NCBI GenBank assembly: GCA_041398745.1
Contig: JAWKUB010000008.1
Span: 310,001 to 374,000 of the forward strand
Direction: 5' to 3'
Source of the DNA: JACKHO01 sp041398745
GTDB taxonomy: Bacteria; Planctomycetota; Planctomycetia; Planctomycetales; Planctomycetaceae
Length of the DNA: 64,000 bases
In this document: one piece after another, positions 1-8,576 of the stretch
How the letters are laid out: the number at the start of each line of letters is the position of its first letter
How positions within the stretch are numbered: the stretch's first letter is position 1
The notes under the pieces: model-generated
The model's database searches: none
Told to the model about the DNA's origin: nothing
What the model saw: the letters and a program-made list of their open reading frames with translations, nothing else
Program-made: the position numbers and the translations under genes

Positions 1-2
1 AC

Positions 3-554
3 CCCCACGAGGTCGATTGCGACATTGAACGGTGTTCCGCCTGCGGATCGCAGCGAATAATGTGCGAGTGTTCCGATCACGATCAGCTGTGGTCGGTCTG
101 GACTGGCTCCTTCCCGATGCAGAAGGATGGCAGTCGATCATTGTGTCTTGCGACCGGCAAGCAGTTCGCTACGAAGAGCAGGTGCTTTCGCAACTGCTTT
201 AACGCCATTCTGCACGTCCCTGAGTACGCCCATGCGACGTATGTCGAGGGCCTCACTTTTTTTGGCCCGATTCTGGCGGAACATGCATGGCTTGAGGTCG
301 ACGGAGTGATCGTTGATTCGACCTGTCCCACCGATAGGTGCGTATACTTCGCTGGCCTGCGGTTTGACGGCGTCTTGGGGTTGGCCGAGGCGATGAGAAT
401 AAAGAAGCCTGTGGGAACGAGCGACTTGCCAATTCTGTATCGCTTTGGTTTCGGGGGTCATAATTCCGAGTCGTTTCGTGCCGCACGAGAGGGGGCAATG
501 CGTCTGGAGTCATTGTACATGGCAAGGAGGAACGCCGGTGCGAACGTCATCTGA
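3..554 (+). CDS. Partial CDS: Zn-ribbon plus Cys-His-Asp (papain/transglutaminase-like) hypothetical protein
   Basis: The frame is open from the left window edge, so the true start lies outside; the first ATG inside is at 60. Just before and after that ATG the frame encodes a cysteine cluster (C-x2-C, then C-x-C) that looks like a small zinc ribbon. Counting from the ATG at 60, Cys46, His75 (in HAWLEV) and Asp81/Asp86 are spaced as in small cysteine hydrolases with a Cys-His-Asp triad. The fold assignment is my inference; no family name is certain. It is followed by a 100-base gap and a second small unknown gene on the same strand. Confidence 0.6.
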   Translation, partial: PHEVDCDIERCSACGSQRIMCECSDHDQLWSVWTGSFPMQKDGSRSLCLATGKQFATKSRCFRNCFNAILHVPEYAHATYVEGLTFFGPILAEHAWLEVDGVIVDSTCPTDRCVYFAGLRFDGVLGLAEAMRIKKPVGTSDLPILYRFGFGGHNSESFRAAREGAMRLESLYMARRNAGANVI

Positions 555-656
555 CCGGACTCGAATTTACTCGCTTGAGCAATCCTACAGCGCATGACGC
601 TGAAGCTGCCTTAAAAGTACCAACAACAAGTGATCCAGATTAGAGGAGACAGAGAG

Positions 657-1070
657 ATGGGAATAATGTGCAGTTACAGACTTTGGATTCTTGGCGAGGA
701 TGCCAAGTACGTCATCGATCAGGCCCTGAGCGATGGCTGGACACTGATAACCCAGTCCGAGTTGGGTGCCGAATTCAAGTGTGAAGGGGAGTACCTCCTT
801 CGGGGATCGCCAGTCTTTCGTGATTATCCGCATTTGGTCGTCGTGATGTCGGCAGACCACGATGAGGGAATGGGGTTTCACCACTTACTCAGCGTGGAAC
901 AGTGTGGTCATTTCGTCAGCCGTTTCTGGTCTCATGACGAGGAACGAGATGCTGAACTCGAAGCGATTGAGAACGATGGCTTCGATCCCGTCAACCTCGT
1001 CACCGAATCGATCTACGAGCTTGGGGTCGGAGAGACCATTGCTCGACTGGCGAAGGGTGATGAGCGATGA
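657..1070 (+). CDS. Conserved hypothetical protein (137 aa)
   Basis: Unknown function. I start it at the ATG at 657 because an AGGAG ribosome site lies at 643-647; the frame extends upstream to 630 but without a site. No membrane segment or signal peptide is visible. The protein is acidic, with HDEERDAELEA in its second half. Its stop overlaps the start of the following methylase remnant (ATGA at 1067-1070), so the two were translationally coupled. Confidence 0.6.
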   Translation: MGIMCSYRLWILGEDAKYVIDQALSDGWTLITQSELGAEFKCEGEYLLRGSPVFRDYPHLVVVMSADHDEGMGFHHLLSVEQCGHFVSRFWSHDEERDAELEAIENDGFDPVNLVTESIYELGVGETIARLAKGDER

Positions 1071-1260
1071 GTCTGGTTTCACCCAAAATCACACAGCCGC
1101 TCAAGTGGCACGGCGGAAAACACTATTTAGCGAAGAAGATCATCGGCTTAATGCCGAGGGAGCCATTCGGCGGCGGACTGGCCAAAGGCCCGGTCGATGC
1201 CCGAAACCAGTGAGGCTTACGGCCCGCTTCAGAATTTCTGGAACGAATTCCGCCTTGTAG
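1067..1260 (+). pseudogene. Remnant of a D12-class DNA adenine methylase
   Basis: The ATG at 1067 opens a 48-codon frame whose residues 11-31 contain PLKWHGGKHYLAKKII, the N-terminal AdoMet-binding region typical of Dam-type N6-adenine methylases. Soon after comes FGGG, normally part of the YFGGG motif, but the segment between is missing and the frame stops at 1211-1213. The next frame then reads SEAYGPLQNFWNEF, resembling the usual continuation (SE...LxNFW). I therefore read this as one methylase gene broken by an internal deletion and a frameshift, with most of the C-terminal part, including the DPPY motif, gone. Confidence 0.7.
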
Positions 1261-1316
1261 TTCACGTTTTGCCCCATGATGGGCAGGTTCAGACCAAAAA
1301 AGAAAAGAGAAAAAGA

Positions 1317-1691
1317 ATGAAGAAAGTGAAGGAAGAGTTGTTCGAGTTTTTGAGACACCCAAGGTTTCAGAAACAGTTGCTTCGTTTTTGTGCAGCGGAA
1401 TTCCCATCGGATTTGCAGGAGCAACTCATGCACCGAGAGGTAGACGTTGATGAAGACACGTTGATTATTGACTACTTCGCCGGTCCGTGGTTGCGTGATC
1501 TCTATTCAAGATCACCACACTACGACGTAAGCAAATCAGCAGAAGAGAACGAGAAGGAGTTCAGTCTCGCATGGACTGGTGCCATCAAAGATTTCCTTGC
1601 AACCGAGAGGTGGACGGAATTCGAACTGGCCGAAATGATTTTTGACAAGCCGTTCGCAGGGCATTTGGAGAGAAAAGGAGAATTGGCATGA
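1317..1691 (+). CDS. Hypothetical protein (124 aa)
   Basis: Unrecognised. The start is set at 1317 because everything upstream in this frame belongs to the methylase remnant or to an A-rich stretch; the purine-rich run AAAAGAGAAAAAG could serve as a weak ribosome site. The protein is charged, with no membrane segment. The next gene overlaps it by ATGA at 1688-1691, which supports real translation of both. Confidence 0.5.
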   Translation: MKKVKEELFEFLRHPRFQKQLLRFCAAEFPSDLQEQLMHREVDVDEDTLIIDYFAGPWLRDLYSRSPHYDVSKSAEENEKEFSLAWTGAIKDFLATERWTEFELAEMIFDKPFAGHLERKGELA

Positions 1692-2332
1692 AATGCAAAG
1701 CAGAGCTAGAGAGAGTACCCGTACGAGTCAAATATCGTGACTGGAAACCAAATGGAACCCGTCGTCCCAACTACAAAACGAGGTATTGGGAGGGCGTTGC
1801 CGAGATCAAAGGAGACTGGATTTACTTTGATGGAAAGAAGAAGCAGCGTTTCGCAACGCACATTCACATCAACTACTTTCCAGAGTTCATGAAAGTGGTT
1901 GAAGTCGAGTTGGAGAAGTTGATGCCTCGATTCGAAAAGGCAGTCTTCAACATGGTCCGGGGAAAAAATCACTTGAGCTTTAGTAAGGCAAGAAGGCGGT
2001 ACATCGAAGCACCACTGGAGGAATTCCTGCTCGCCGAGATTGGAGAGAACGAATATGCGAGAACGGAGTTGAGAAGGCTCATTTTCAGACGAGCGCAGCG
2101 TCGTTTTTATGAGAGAACGAACGTCTCATGGACAGTGTGGAAACCTGCTGTTGAGCGAGTCTTTCACGATCATGCGAGTGCCGGAGCCACAGAAGAAGAG
2201 TGCTTCCTTGCTTGTCGCAGAAAATACATGCGAGTCACCAAGGCGGTTTGCTCCAGTGACTTCTTTGGGTACTACCATCAAATGAAGAGTGGCTGGCTTC
2301 CGTTGGCGAATAGTTCGCTGCCAGTGGCCTGA
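1688..2332 (+). CDS. Hypothetical basic protein (214 aa)
   Basis: Unrecognised. It begins inside the previous stop codon (ATGA), so the pair is probably a two-gene operon. The protein is rich in Arg and Lys (for example RLIFRRAQRRFYER) and aromatic residues, which could suit nucleic-acid binding, but no named domain can be assigned. Ordinary soluble length, no signal peptide. Confidence 0.55.
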   Translation: MKCKAELERVPVRVKYRDWKPNGTRRPNYKTRYWEGVAEIKGDWIYFDGKKKQRFATHIHINYFPEFMKVVEVELEKLMPRFEKAVFNMVRGKNHLSFSKARRRYIEAPLEEFLLAEIGENEYARTELRRLIFRRAQRRFYERTNVSWTVWKPAVERVFHDHASAGATEEECFLACRRKYMRVTKAVCSSDFFGYYHQMKSGWLPLANSSLPVA

Positions 2333-2440
2333 CCGTCAAGACCGCTGCCGATTGCAACTTTTGGAAAGCAACTGCGCTCCCGGTGCGCACCGAGCGTAGT
2401 GCCCACAGAAACGATGCGCACAACTGAAAGGACCGTTCCA

Positions 2441-4897
2441 ATGACCGCTTGGAAACTCCGTGACTACCAACGCAACGCTTACCAGACCGCCAATGGGCGT
2501 TCTCGGGTCATCGTCAATATGCCCACAGGCTGGGGCAAGAGCTTTCTTCTCTGTGCCCTTGCCGCCTCGGACCTGCGAGACCCTGCGAGGAAAGTGGTGA
2601 TCTGCGTCCCGCAACGGATCATCGCTAAGGGATTCAGTCGGGAAAAACACATCAAGCTTCCCGATGGAGAAATGGTCGATTGGTCCGTACCCAGAAATCT
2701 GTGCGACACTTCAACCGCCAAAGTCGATGCGTTGGCGGACTTTCTGCTGGCGCCTCCCGCCACGTCCTCTGCACGTCGTGTCGTGCTGACCACGCACATG
2801 ACGCTCTCCTACGCCCTCCAGAGGTTGAGCGATGACGAGTTAACCAAGATAGCGGACGAGACTACGGCCATCATCGACGAGTCACACCACATCTGTGCCT
2901 CTGAACAAAGCCGCAATGTTCTGGGTGAGCAGGTCGTTCGGCTACTCGATATTGGAGCAGCGGGACTCAAAATGTGGCTGGCCACCGCCTACTTCTTTCG
3001 TGGCGACCACCTCCCGATCATTAGTGAGACCCACCTCGCTGAGTTCACTCGGGTCCACGTTCCCTTTGACGAATACTGGCGGATTCTCAATCACATCAAA
3101 AGCTACACCTACGACTTCGTGGTCTACAAGGGCACAGTGTTCAAGGAGCTTAAGCACCTGCTCCAGATTGATCCGAAGCCTCCGACGATCATTTACTGTC
3201 CGCCCGAGGGCCACAAAATGCTGGTCGGCAAGAACAAAACGAAGTTTGTCGCCCGGCTGCAACAGACGGTGTGCGAATGCCTCAAGGCAACGCCGTGGAT
3301 TTCGTTCGACGAGGCTTTGCGGCAGAAAGCGGTGGTGGTTGATCTGGTGGATACCGAGCAACGCACCGAAAAAATCCGCTTCATTGCGGAACACGGAGAC
3401 CGGGTGGCGGCGATCCTCACGGTCGGTATGTTTCGGGAAGGTGCCGACTGGTTGGAAGCGGCTCGGATCATCGACCTTGTGCCCACCAACTCGGATCAGG
3501 ACCGACTTCAGAGATTCGGGCGACTCGTGAGGGACTGCCGTGGAAAAAGCCACATCAGCTATTTCAACTTCTTCCCGCTGGTTGTTGAGCAGGACGAGGA
3601 CGAACGCCGCCGCCAACTGACCAAGCTTTACGCTCACTTTCACGCCTCTCTCGTTCTTGAGAACGCCGTCCAGCCAATCAAAGTGAGGCTGCAACCCCGC
3701 CCCAAGCACGCCCCAAAAGACAAAGAAGGCCCAAAATCGCATTTCAATCTGCTTGGTGACTTCTCGGAGGCTGAGCAGGAGAAGATCATCCGAAATTCCT
3801 ACGAGTCTCTGATTCGTTTACAGAACCAGAAAGACGGTGCTGGGGAAATCGCTACCCCGGAAGAAGTTCGAGATACTGTCATTGCCGTCTTGAAAGAGAA
3901 CGGCGTGCGTAAGAATCTTGAAGCGCTCGCCAAGCAAATCCTGTTGCTCATGCGCCGCAAGGCGAATGTCTACGTGAAGACCGATGATCTGGTGAATGCC
4001 GGTTTCGACAAGGTGTGGTCAACCGACATCTTCGATCCCATCATGGCCTACTCGGGTGGAATCGGAGGACCGACCACACTGGCTGAAATTCGAACGGTGA
4101 TCGAAGGCGTGTTCGAATCGCAGTGGCAGGAGAACTACGAACGAGTTTGCAACCTCCCCGCTCCCCCGGACACGCAGAGCAGCGCCTACTGGTGGTGTAC
4201 ACACAACCGAACCTTGCATTCCCACGGCAAGCTGCCGTCAGCCAAGGTGAAACTGTTGGAGCAGATTCCTTGGTGGACGTGGACGATCAGCGTAGCGGAT
4301 CGCTGGGACGCCAACTTCGAGACTATTCGTGCAATGCCCCAATGCCCGAAGGCGGGAACGCCCGAGTACAACTGGGTCCGTCAGCAACGACGCTTCCACC
4401 AGCAGGGAAAGCTCGACGACGAGAAGGCCGAACTGCTGGTAACGATTCCGTGGTGGACGTGGGCAAGCCTGTCGAGCAATTGGGAGAGGAAGTTCACTCA
4501 TTTTGCGAGCATGGCTGCAAGACCGGCTCGTGGCACGAAGCTTTACGAGTGGGGAAGGACGCAACGAAAGTCTTTCAAGGCAGGGAAGCTCCCCAAGGAT
4601 CGTATCGCAAAGCTGGCGTCAATCCCATGGTGGACATGGGAGGAACGGCGAGCCAGTAAGGACGACGGGCTTGATATCCTCGGCATCAGCATCAGGGAAG
4701 GCGTGGAACTCGGCCACAGCAAGCGGCAGGTTGCCGAGAAGTGGTCAGAGATCATGGGAATCGGACCGGATCAGGTTCATAAGTACCTAAGAAAGTCCAA
4801 TCCTGCGGTGCGAGAGCAGTGGAAGCGTCTCAGCGACGAGCGTAGAAAGCGGAAACGAACAGCGACATCGGACGGCGTTGAGGAAGTGAAGCCGTGA
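2441..4897 (+). CDS. DEAD/DEAH-box (SF2) helicase with three helicase-associated repeats
   Basis: Superfamily 2 helicase of about 818 aa. From the ATG at 2441 (ribosome site AAGGA at 2428-2432) the protein opens with a Q-motif-like WKLRDYQRNAY, then Walker A PTGWGKS near residues 28-34 and the box II DESHH near 146. A helicase C-terminal domain follows (QDRLQRFGRLVRD). Near residues 569-614, 631-675 and 689-734 there are three copies of a repeat ending in IPWWTW; their spacing and W/R/G pattern fit the helicase-associated (HA) domain. The last 70 residues look like a helix-turn-helix. A GTG at 2399 would add 14 residues. Likely a standalone DNA-translocating accessory or defence protein; partners are unknown. 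Confidence 0.85.
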   Translation: MTAWKLRDYQRNAYQTANGRSRVIVNMPTGWGKSFLLCALAASDLRDPARKVVICVPQRIIAKGFSREKHIKLPDGEMVDWSVPRNLCDTSTAKVDALADFLLAPPATSSARRVVLTTHMTLSYALQRLSDDELTKIADETTAIIDESHHICASEQSRNVLGEQVVRLLDIGAAGLKMWLATAYFFRGDHLPIISETHLAEFTRVHVPFDEYWRILNHIKSYTYDFVVYKGTVFKELKHLLQIDPKPPTIIYCPPEGHKMLVGKNKTKFVARLQQTVCECLKATPWISFDEALRQKAVVVDLVDTEQRTEKIRFIAEHGDRVAAILTVGMFREGADWLEAARIIDLVPTNSDQDRLQRFGRLVRDCRGKSHISYFNFFPLVVEQDEDERRRQLTKLYAHFHASLVLENAVQPIKVRLQPRPKHAPKDKEGPKSHFNLLGDFSEAEQEKIIRNSYESLIRLQNQKDGAGEIATPEEVRDTVIAVLKENGVRKNLEALAKQILLLMRRKANVYVKTDDLVNAGFDKVWSTDIFDPIMAYSGGIGGPTTLAEIRTVIEGVFESQWQENYERVCNLPAPPDTQSSAYWWCTHNRTLHSHGKLPSAKVKLLEQIPWWTWTISVADRWDANFETIRAMPQCPKAGTPEYNWVRQQRRFHQQGKLDDEKAELLVTIPWWTWASLSSNWERKFTHFASMAARPARGTKLYEWGRTQRKSFKAGKLPKDRIAKLASIPWWTWEERRASKDDGLDILGISIREGVELGHSKRQVAEKWSEIMGIGPDQVHKYLRKSNPAVREQWKRLSDERRKRKRTATSDGVEEVKP

Positions 4898-5037
4898 GCG
4901 CACTTGTTATCAACGGGCAGTTACTGGCCGCCCAAGAACAAGTCCGGAAGTACGGAGATGTCCTGCTGCTGGGGCAGAACAAGTACCCACAGTGTCGGTG
5001 GATTTGCATTTGTTGCATTTGTTGCATCGGGAGGTGA
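4894..5037 (+). CDS. Small ORF coupled to the helicase (47 aa), doubtful
   Basis: A GTG overlaps the helicase stop (GTGA at 4894-4897), giving a frame of 47 codons that ends in a cysteine- and isoleucine-rich tail. The tail is encoded by a short tandem repeat of ATTTGTTGC around 5004-5025. The coupling suggests translation, but the protein could equally be the truncated start of a lost gene, since the following frame carries the more protein-like sequence. Confidence 0.3.
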   Translation: MSALVINGQLLAAQEQVRKYGDVLLLGQNKYPQCRWICICCICCIGR

Positions 5038-5357
5038 GAATCGACCGGCATTGCGATGGGAGAATTGCACTTGAACTGCTCTCAATGAGGATCGAGAACA
5101 ACAAGATCGATGGAAGACTTGGGATTGTCCGAGTCGATTCGGAGGGAAACCAAGTACGTGAAACTCACAGCTTCTCCGACGGTCCGGTCGCAGACTCTCT
5201 TGGTGCGGACGTTACGGTGTTAGCCCGGATAGAGTCTGGCGACTTTGCAGGGCAAATTGTTGGACTGAGAGAGAAAAACGTGTCAGCGTTTGCGTTTCAC
5301 GAAGGAATTCACGACGACTTTGTTATCGAGTGCGTTGGATGGAAAAACCAACGTTAG
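4992..5357 (+). CDS. Hypothetical protein (up to 121 aa)
   Basis: Unrecognised. The GTG at 4992 lies inside the tandem-repeat tract, so an internal ATG at 5085 (90 aa) is an equally good start. The part after 5085 has alternating beta-strand-like hydrophobic residues and reads as a compact soluble domain. Possibly a frameshifted continuation of the small ORF that starts at 4894. Confidence 0.4.
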   Translation: MSVDLHLLHLLHREVRIDRHCDGRIALELLSMRIENNKIDGRLGIVRVDSEGNQVRETHSFSDGPVADSLGADVTVLARIESGDFAGQIVGLREKNVSAFAFHEGIHDDFVIECVGWKNQR

Positions 5358-5477
5358 GTAGTCTCGTGCTTGCAACATGCCTGCAGCAGCCACGAGGCTC
5401 TGGGGCGTCTAGTGTTCACCACAGACTTGGTAATCCATGCTCCGCCAGCACAGCTATGCCCTGCCCCTGAATGGCGA

Positions 5478-7007
5478 TCATGCACGGACAACATTTGAGG
5501 GGGTGGGCAGCCCATTTGCGTCCAGAGTGTAGGCGTATGCTTCTTTCATATCAGCCTTTCCACTGTCGGTGTACACAAGGAATCGTTCTCCATCAGTACG
5601 AGTTTTGACAATCCCATACGCAGCACGACTGAACCCGAAGAAATCTCCCCGCTTCTTTGCCTCATTCGCATCCCGCAGTTTTGACCAACCTTCAACTTGA
5701 AAGAATGCAACAAGTTCTGTCACGAAGACGAGTGGTTCCTCAACTCGGGAGAACTTCCCTAGGCTTCCCATCAGAGTTGCTCGTGGATGGATGTACTCTT
5801 TGCGAGCAGACTCATCACCACTGGAAACGACACTGATAATGGGCGAAACCATTTGAAAGAACGCCCCAGAAAAGTCGGCTGAACCATGATGAGGTACCTT
5901 GAATACCTCGGATCGCAAATTGATGTCACCTTGTTGGTGCTGCCGGGCAAGGATTCTTCCTGCTTCGTCGTTGAGATCGCCTGAAAATAGATAGCTAAAA
6001 CCACCGTATCTTAACTTGAAAACAATTGAGTGTCCGTTAATCGTGTGGCCTGCATCAAGTCCTTTGAAGTCGCTTTCGTCAAGGCTCAATGATTCATGTC
6101 CAATGCGGGGACCTTTAGGCGGTTTTCCGAGGAACTTCAGTCCAGTTGTCGTCCCGTGCTTGCTGAGAATCGGGCCAAGCACTTGAATGTTGAGATTATT
6201 GTCTTTGAAAAAGTCGAATGCATCGTTGTCACCGTGTGACAGTCGGCGAAAGGTGATTGGGGATCGCCTGTTCCATACGTCCAACGCTTTCTTCCACGCC
6301 CGAAACGGCTGGTTCATCTCGGAGTCCGCAACTCCGAGAAGGTCGTCGATTAAGCCAGTTAGGATCGTCTCTGTTCCCACTTTCTTTGTTGGACCGAGTA
6401 AATCCTTGTCCGGTGTCCTTTTGCCATTTCGCTTTCCAGGACGTTTGACCAAACCATTGTGATAGACTCGTTCAGGGGCGATAAACAACCGCTTTCTTGG
6501 CTCGGAGTTCGTCTCCGATTCATGAATTTCGACCAGCCCCTTGAAGTGATCTGCATCGCCGTGTGTCACTAGGATGCAGTCAATCTTCTTAGGTTTGCTG
6601 GCTGACGATCCTCGATATCGTGCCGCCAGATAGCGAGCAAAGAGCTGATTGTCACCGCCATCAACCAAGATGACTTTTCCGTCAGGTGACTCGATCACAG
6701 CACCGTCGCCCTGCTGCACGTCAACGAAGTTTACCTTCAAAACCTTGTTCTGTTTTGCTGGAATAACAAGGTCGGCAGGCTTCAATTTGGAGGACTTTGT
6801 CGGCGTGATGAACGCACTTGTCTTGACTGGAAGAATGCTTCCGTCTGGCTTGGTTTCAAACTTGACTGTTTTGATTTTGACATGTGCCGAAGTGATTTCT
6901 TCGACCTCTACGTGGTCACCCCACGCTATTGTGTGCAAAAACCCTTTTCGATTCGGCGAAGAGAACATATCTGCCAAGTCGACATTGATCACAGATTTTG
7001 TAGCCAC
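5478..7007 (-). CDS. ComEC/Rec2-like metallo-beta-lactamase-fold hydrolase (509 aa)
   Basis: The metallo-beta-lactamase domain starts near residue 90 (VDVQQGDGAVI, then VDGGDN), with the zinc motif THGDADH at 148-154 and a PHHGS motif near 368. This is the pattern of the soluble hydrolase domain of ComEC/Rec2 competence proteins. No membrane segments are present, so it is a free-standing hydrolase, probably a nuclease or phosphodiesterase (inference). The first 85 residues form a separate small beta-rich region. It starts with GTG at 7007. It is monocistronic here; its relatives often sit in defence loci, but nothing in the flanks proves such a role. Confidence 0.8.
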   Translation of the reverse strand: MATKSVINVDLADMFSSPNRKGFLHTIAWGDHVEVEEITSAHVKIKTVKFETKPDGSILPVKTSAFITPTKSSKLKPADLVIPAKQNKVLKVNFVDVQQGDGAVIESPDGKVILVDGGDNQLFARYLAARYRGSSASKPKKIDCILVTHGDADHFKGLVEIHESETNSEPRKRLFIAPERVYHNGLVKRPGKRNGKRTPDKDLLGPTKKVGTETILTGLIDDLLGVADSEMNQPFRAWKKALDVWNRRSPITFRRLSHGDNDAFDFFKDNNLNIQVLGPILSKHGTTTGLKFLGKPPKGPRIGHESLSLDESDFKGLDAGHTINGHSIVFKLRYGGFSYLFSGDLNDEAGRILARQHQQGDINLRSEVFKVPHHGSADFSGAFFQMVSPIISVVSSGDESARKEYIHPRATLMGSLGKFSRVEEPLVFVTELVAFFQVEGWSKLRDANEAKKRGDFFGFSRAAYGIVKTRTDGERFLVYTDSGKADMKEAYAYTLDANGLPTPSNVVRA

Positions 7008-7234
7008 GGCTTTGCCTCGCTCAGGTCTTCGGTGAGAAATTCAACCAACGATGTCTGACGACAACGGTGCACCACTACAAACAGGCTACCGGTGCCATAA
7101 GCGGGATTCCACAGGTAATTGGACTCCTGTACCGATTCTTTACGAATTGCTGTTTTTCCACCTTGGATGGCCCACTAACGCATCAGTTGAGGAACACGGA
7201 GCGTTCATTCGCATGGGAGTTGCCCAGTTCCCAG

Positions 7235-8215
7235 TCAGCGTTTCACTCGCAACACAGTTGGTGCTCCGCCTTCAATGCCATCGAACACAACCAGAACATC
7301 GTAGTACTTGTCGACTTGTTCAATGACGGCTAGACCTTCAGCCTTCGCCAATTGATTCGGGGGAAGAACTGTTCCGAGGCGGCGGACCGGTGGAGTTGCG
7401 TTCTTCCCTTCGACTCCATCCTCGCCATTCCAGTGATACAGCTCGTAGCTAATGGGTTCATCGCCGACCGGTCCGCCAATCAGCAAGAATCCATCATCGA
7501 CACGTGCGATGTCTCGAATCCCTCGTCCGCCTAGATTGATCAGCAGCAATTCAGCCTGATTGGGTTTGTCAAAGTCGAACTTGAGCATGGGGACATGTCC
7601 TTCACGTAGCACCGGACCACGAAAGGCGGCATAAACTTCGTCCCCAACTGCGGCAACACCCTCGATATCGACCCCGTTTTCCTTGCTCGGGACGGCTGCA
7701 AATGGAGCAAGAATCACGTCCGATGCGATTCTCGATTCTAAGCTCGTTACTTGAATTTCATCCGTCAGATTTCCGTTGTTGTCGATCCGAAGTTCGAACA
7801 GTTTCCTACGCAACGGTTCGGGCTCATTCGATTCCAATCGTTTGCGGTTCTTCTTGCTGCTCTTTGTCGCTTTGATTGTCGGACGCTTCCGTGAATGGGA
7901 ACCAATCACATATAGCCTCCCGTTATTGCTGTAGGCGATACCCTCAATGTCGATTTCGTCATCGGAAGGACTGTCAACCAAATCGATGGTATGGCTAACG
8001 GCGAATTGCCGGTCGTCGGTTCGACGAAGAATCTGAATGGCAGTTCCTTCATCCGCACCAATCGCCAGGAACTGTCCATCTCCAAAGAATGCGATGGCAC
8101 TTAAATCTTCGCTTTCCAGCACATTTCCAGAAAACCGCACCGTCCCAACGATTTCGATCTCGTCCGCATGAACTTGTGAGAATGCAAGGAGAATTACCAA
8201 CAGTTGTGGTTTCAT
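7235..8215 (-). CDS. Secreted DUF3616-type beta-propeller-like protein
   Basis: A 326-aa protein with a short hydrophobic signal peptide (MKPQLLVILLAFSQVHA, cleavage likely after residue 17), so exported. The body has repeated SAIAFFGDG, DIEGIAY, DIEGVAAVG and KAEGLAVIE segments, spaced as blades of a propeller; this repeat pattern and the GSHSRK motif match DUF3616 proteins. Function is unknown in the family. An Arg/Lys-rich loop (residues about 110-135) interrupts the domain. No operon partner. Confidence 0.7.
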   Translation of the reverse strand: MKPQLLVILLAFSQVHADEIEIVGTVRFSGNVLESEDLSAIAFFGDGQFLAIGADEGTAIQILRRTDDRQFAVSHTIDLVDSPSDDEIDIEGIAYSNNGRLYVIGSHSRKRPTIKATKSSKKNRKRLESNEPEPLRRKLFELRIDNNGNLTDEIQVTSLESRIASDVILAPFAAVPSKENGVDIEGVAAVGDEVYAAFRGPVLREGHVPMLKFDFDKPNQAELLLINLGGRGIRDIARVDDGFLLIGGPVGDEPISYELYHWNGEDGVEGKNATPPVRRLGTVLPPNQLAKAEGLAVIEQVDKYYDVLVVFDGIEGGAPTVLRVKR

Positions 8216-8414
8216 GTTCGGCCCTTTCCGATGTGTGACGCATTCACAGTGAAGATGCGGGAAGCCCTTCTCCCCAATGCTGATTCAGTGTAACAATCAT
8301 GAGTGAAGGTGTCGTTGTTAACCCGAGCCCCAGCTACACGCTCATCTCCAATCTGAATCAACTCTCTATTTCGCCAATCTAAGGTGGTACAGGTTTCAGG
8401 AACAGGTCATTCTC

Positions 8415-8543
8415 TTATTTTGAGAGTTTGATGAACTGTTCGAATTGAGCTGGTGACCTGTATGCGAGGCTGGAGTGTCGGGGATTCTGAACGTGGCGGG
8501 ATAGATGCTCACGGAAAACCTCTTGATTTCCCTGACAAGATTC
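8415..8543 (-). pseudogene. 3' remnant of an IS3-family transposase (OrfB)
   Basis: Read on the minus strand, the frame ending at the TAA at 8415-8417 gives RHSSLAYRSPAQFEQF, the C-terminal signature of IS3-family OrfB transposases, preceded by EVFREHLSRHVQ. The rest of the transposase is absent. Downstream on the minus strand is TGACCTGTTCCTGAAACC (about 8391-8408), which may be the old terminal inverted repeat because IS3 ends begin with TGA. Confidence 0.65.
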
Positions 8544-8544
8544 G

Positions 8545-8576
8545 CCCCGACCTGTCAATTGGCAGGTCGGGGTTTT
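8545..8576 (+). terminator. Rho-independent terminator-like hairpin
   Basis: CCCCGACCTG at 8545-8554 pairs perfectly with CAGGTCGGGG at 8563-8572 across an 8-nt loop, followed by TTTT. It is oriented for plus-strand transcription, although no plus-strand gene ends just before it; it may be a leftover of the disrupted IS or of a small RNA. Confidence 0.55.

Noticed and set aside
2942..3742. 266-codon minus-strand open frame
   Set aside because: It lies fully inside the helicase gene; no ribosome site and no protein-like motif, so an antisense shadow.
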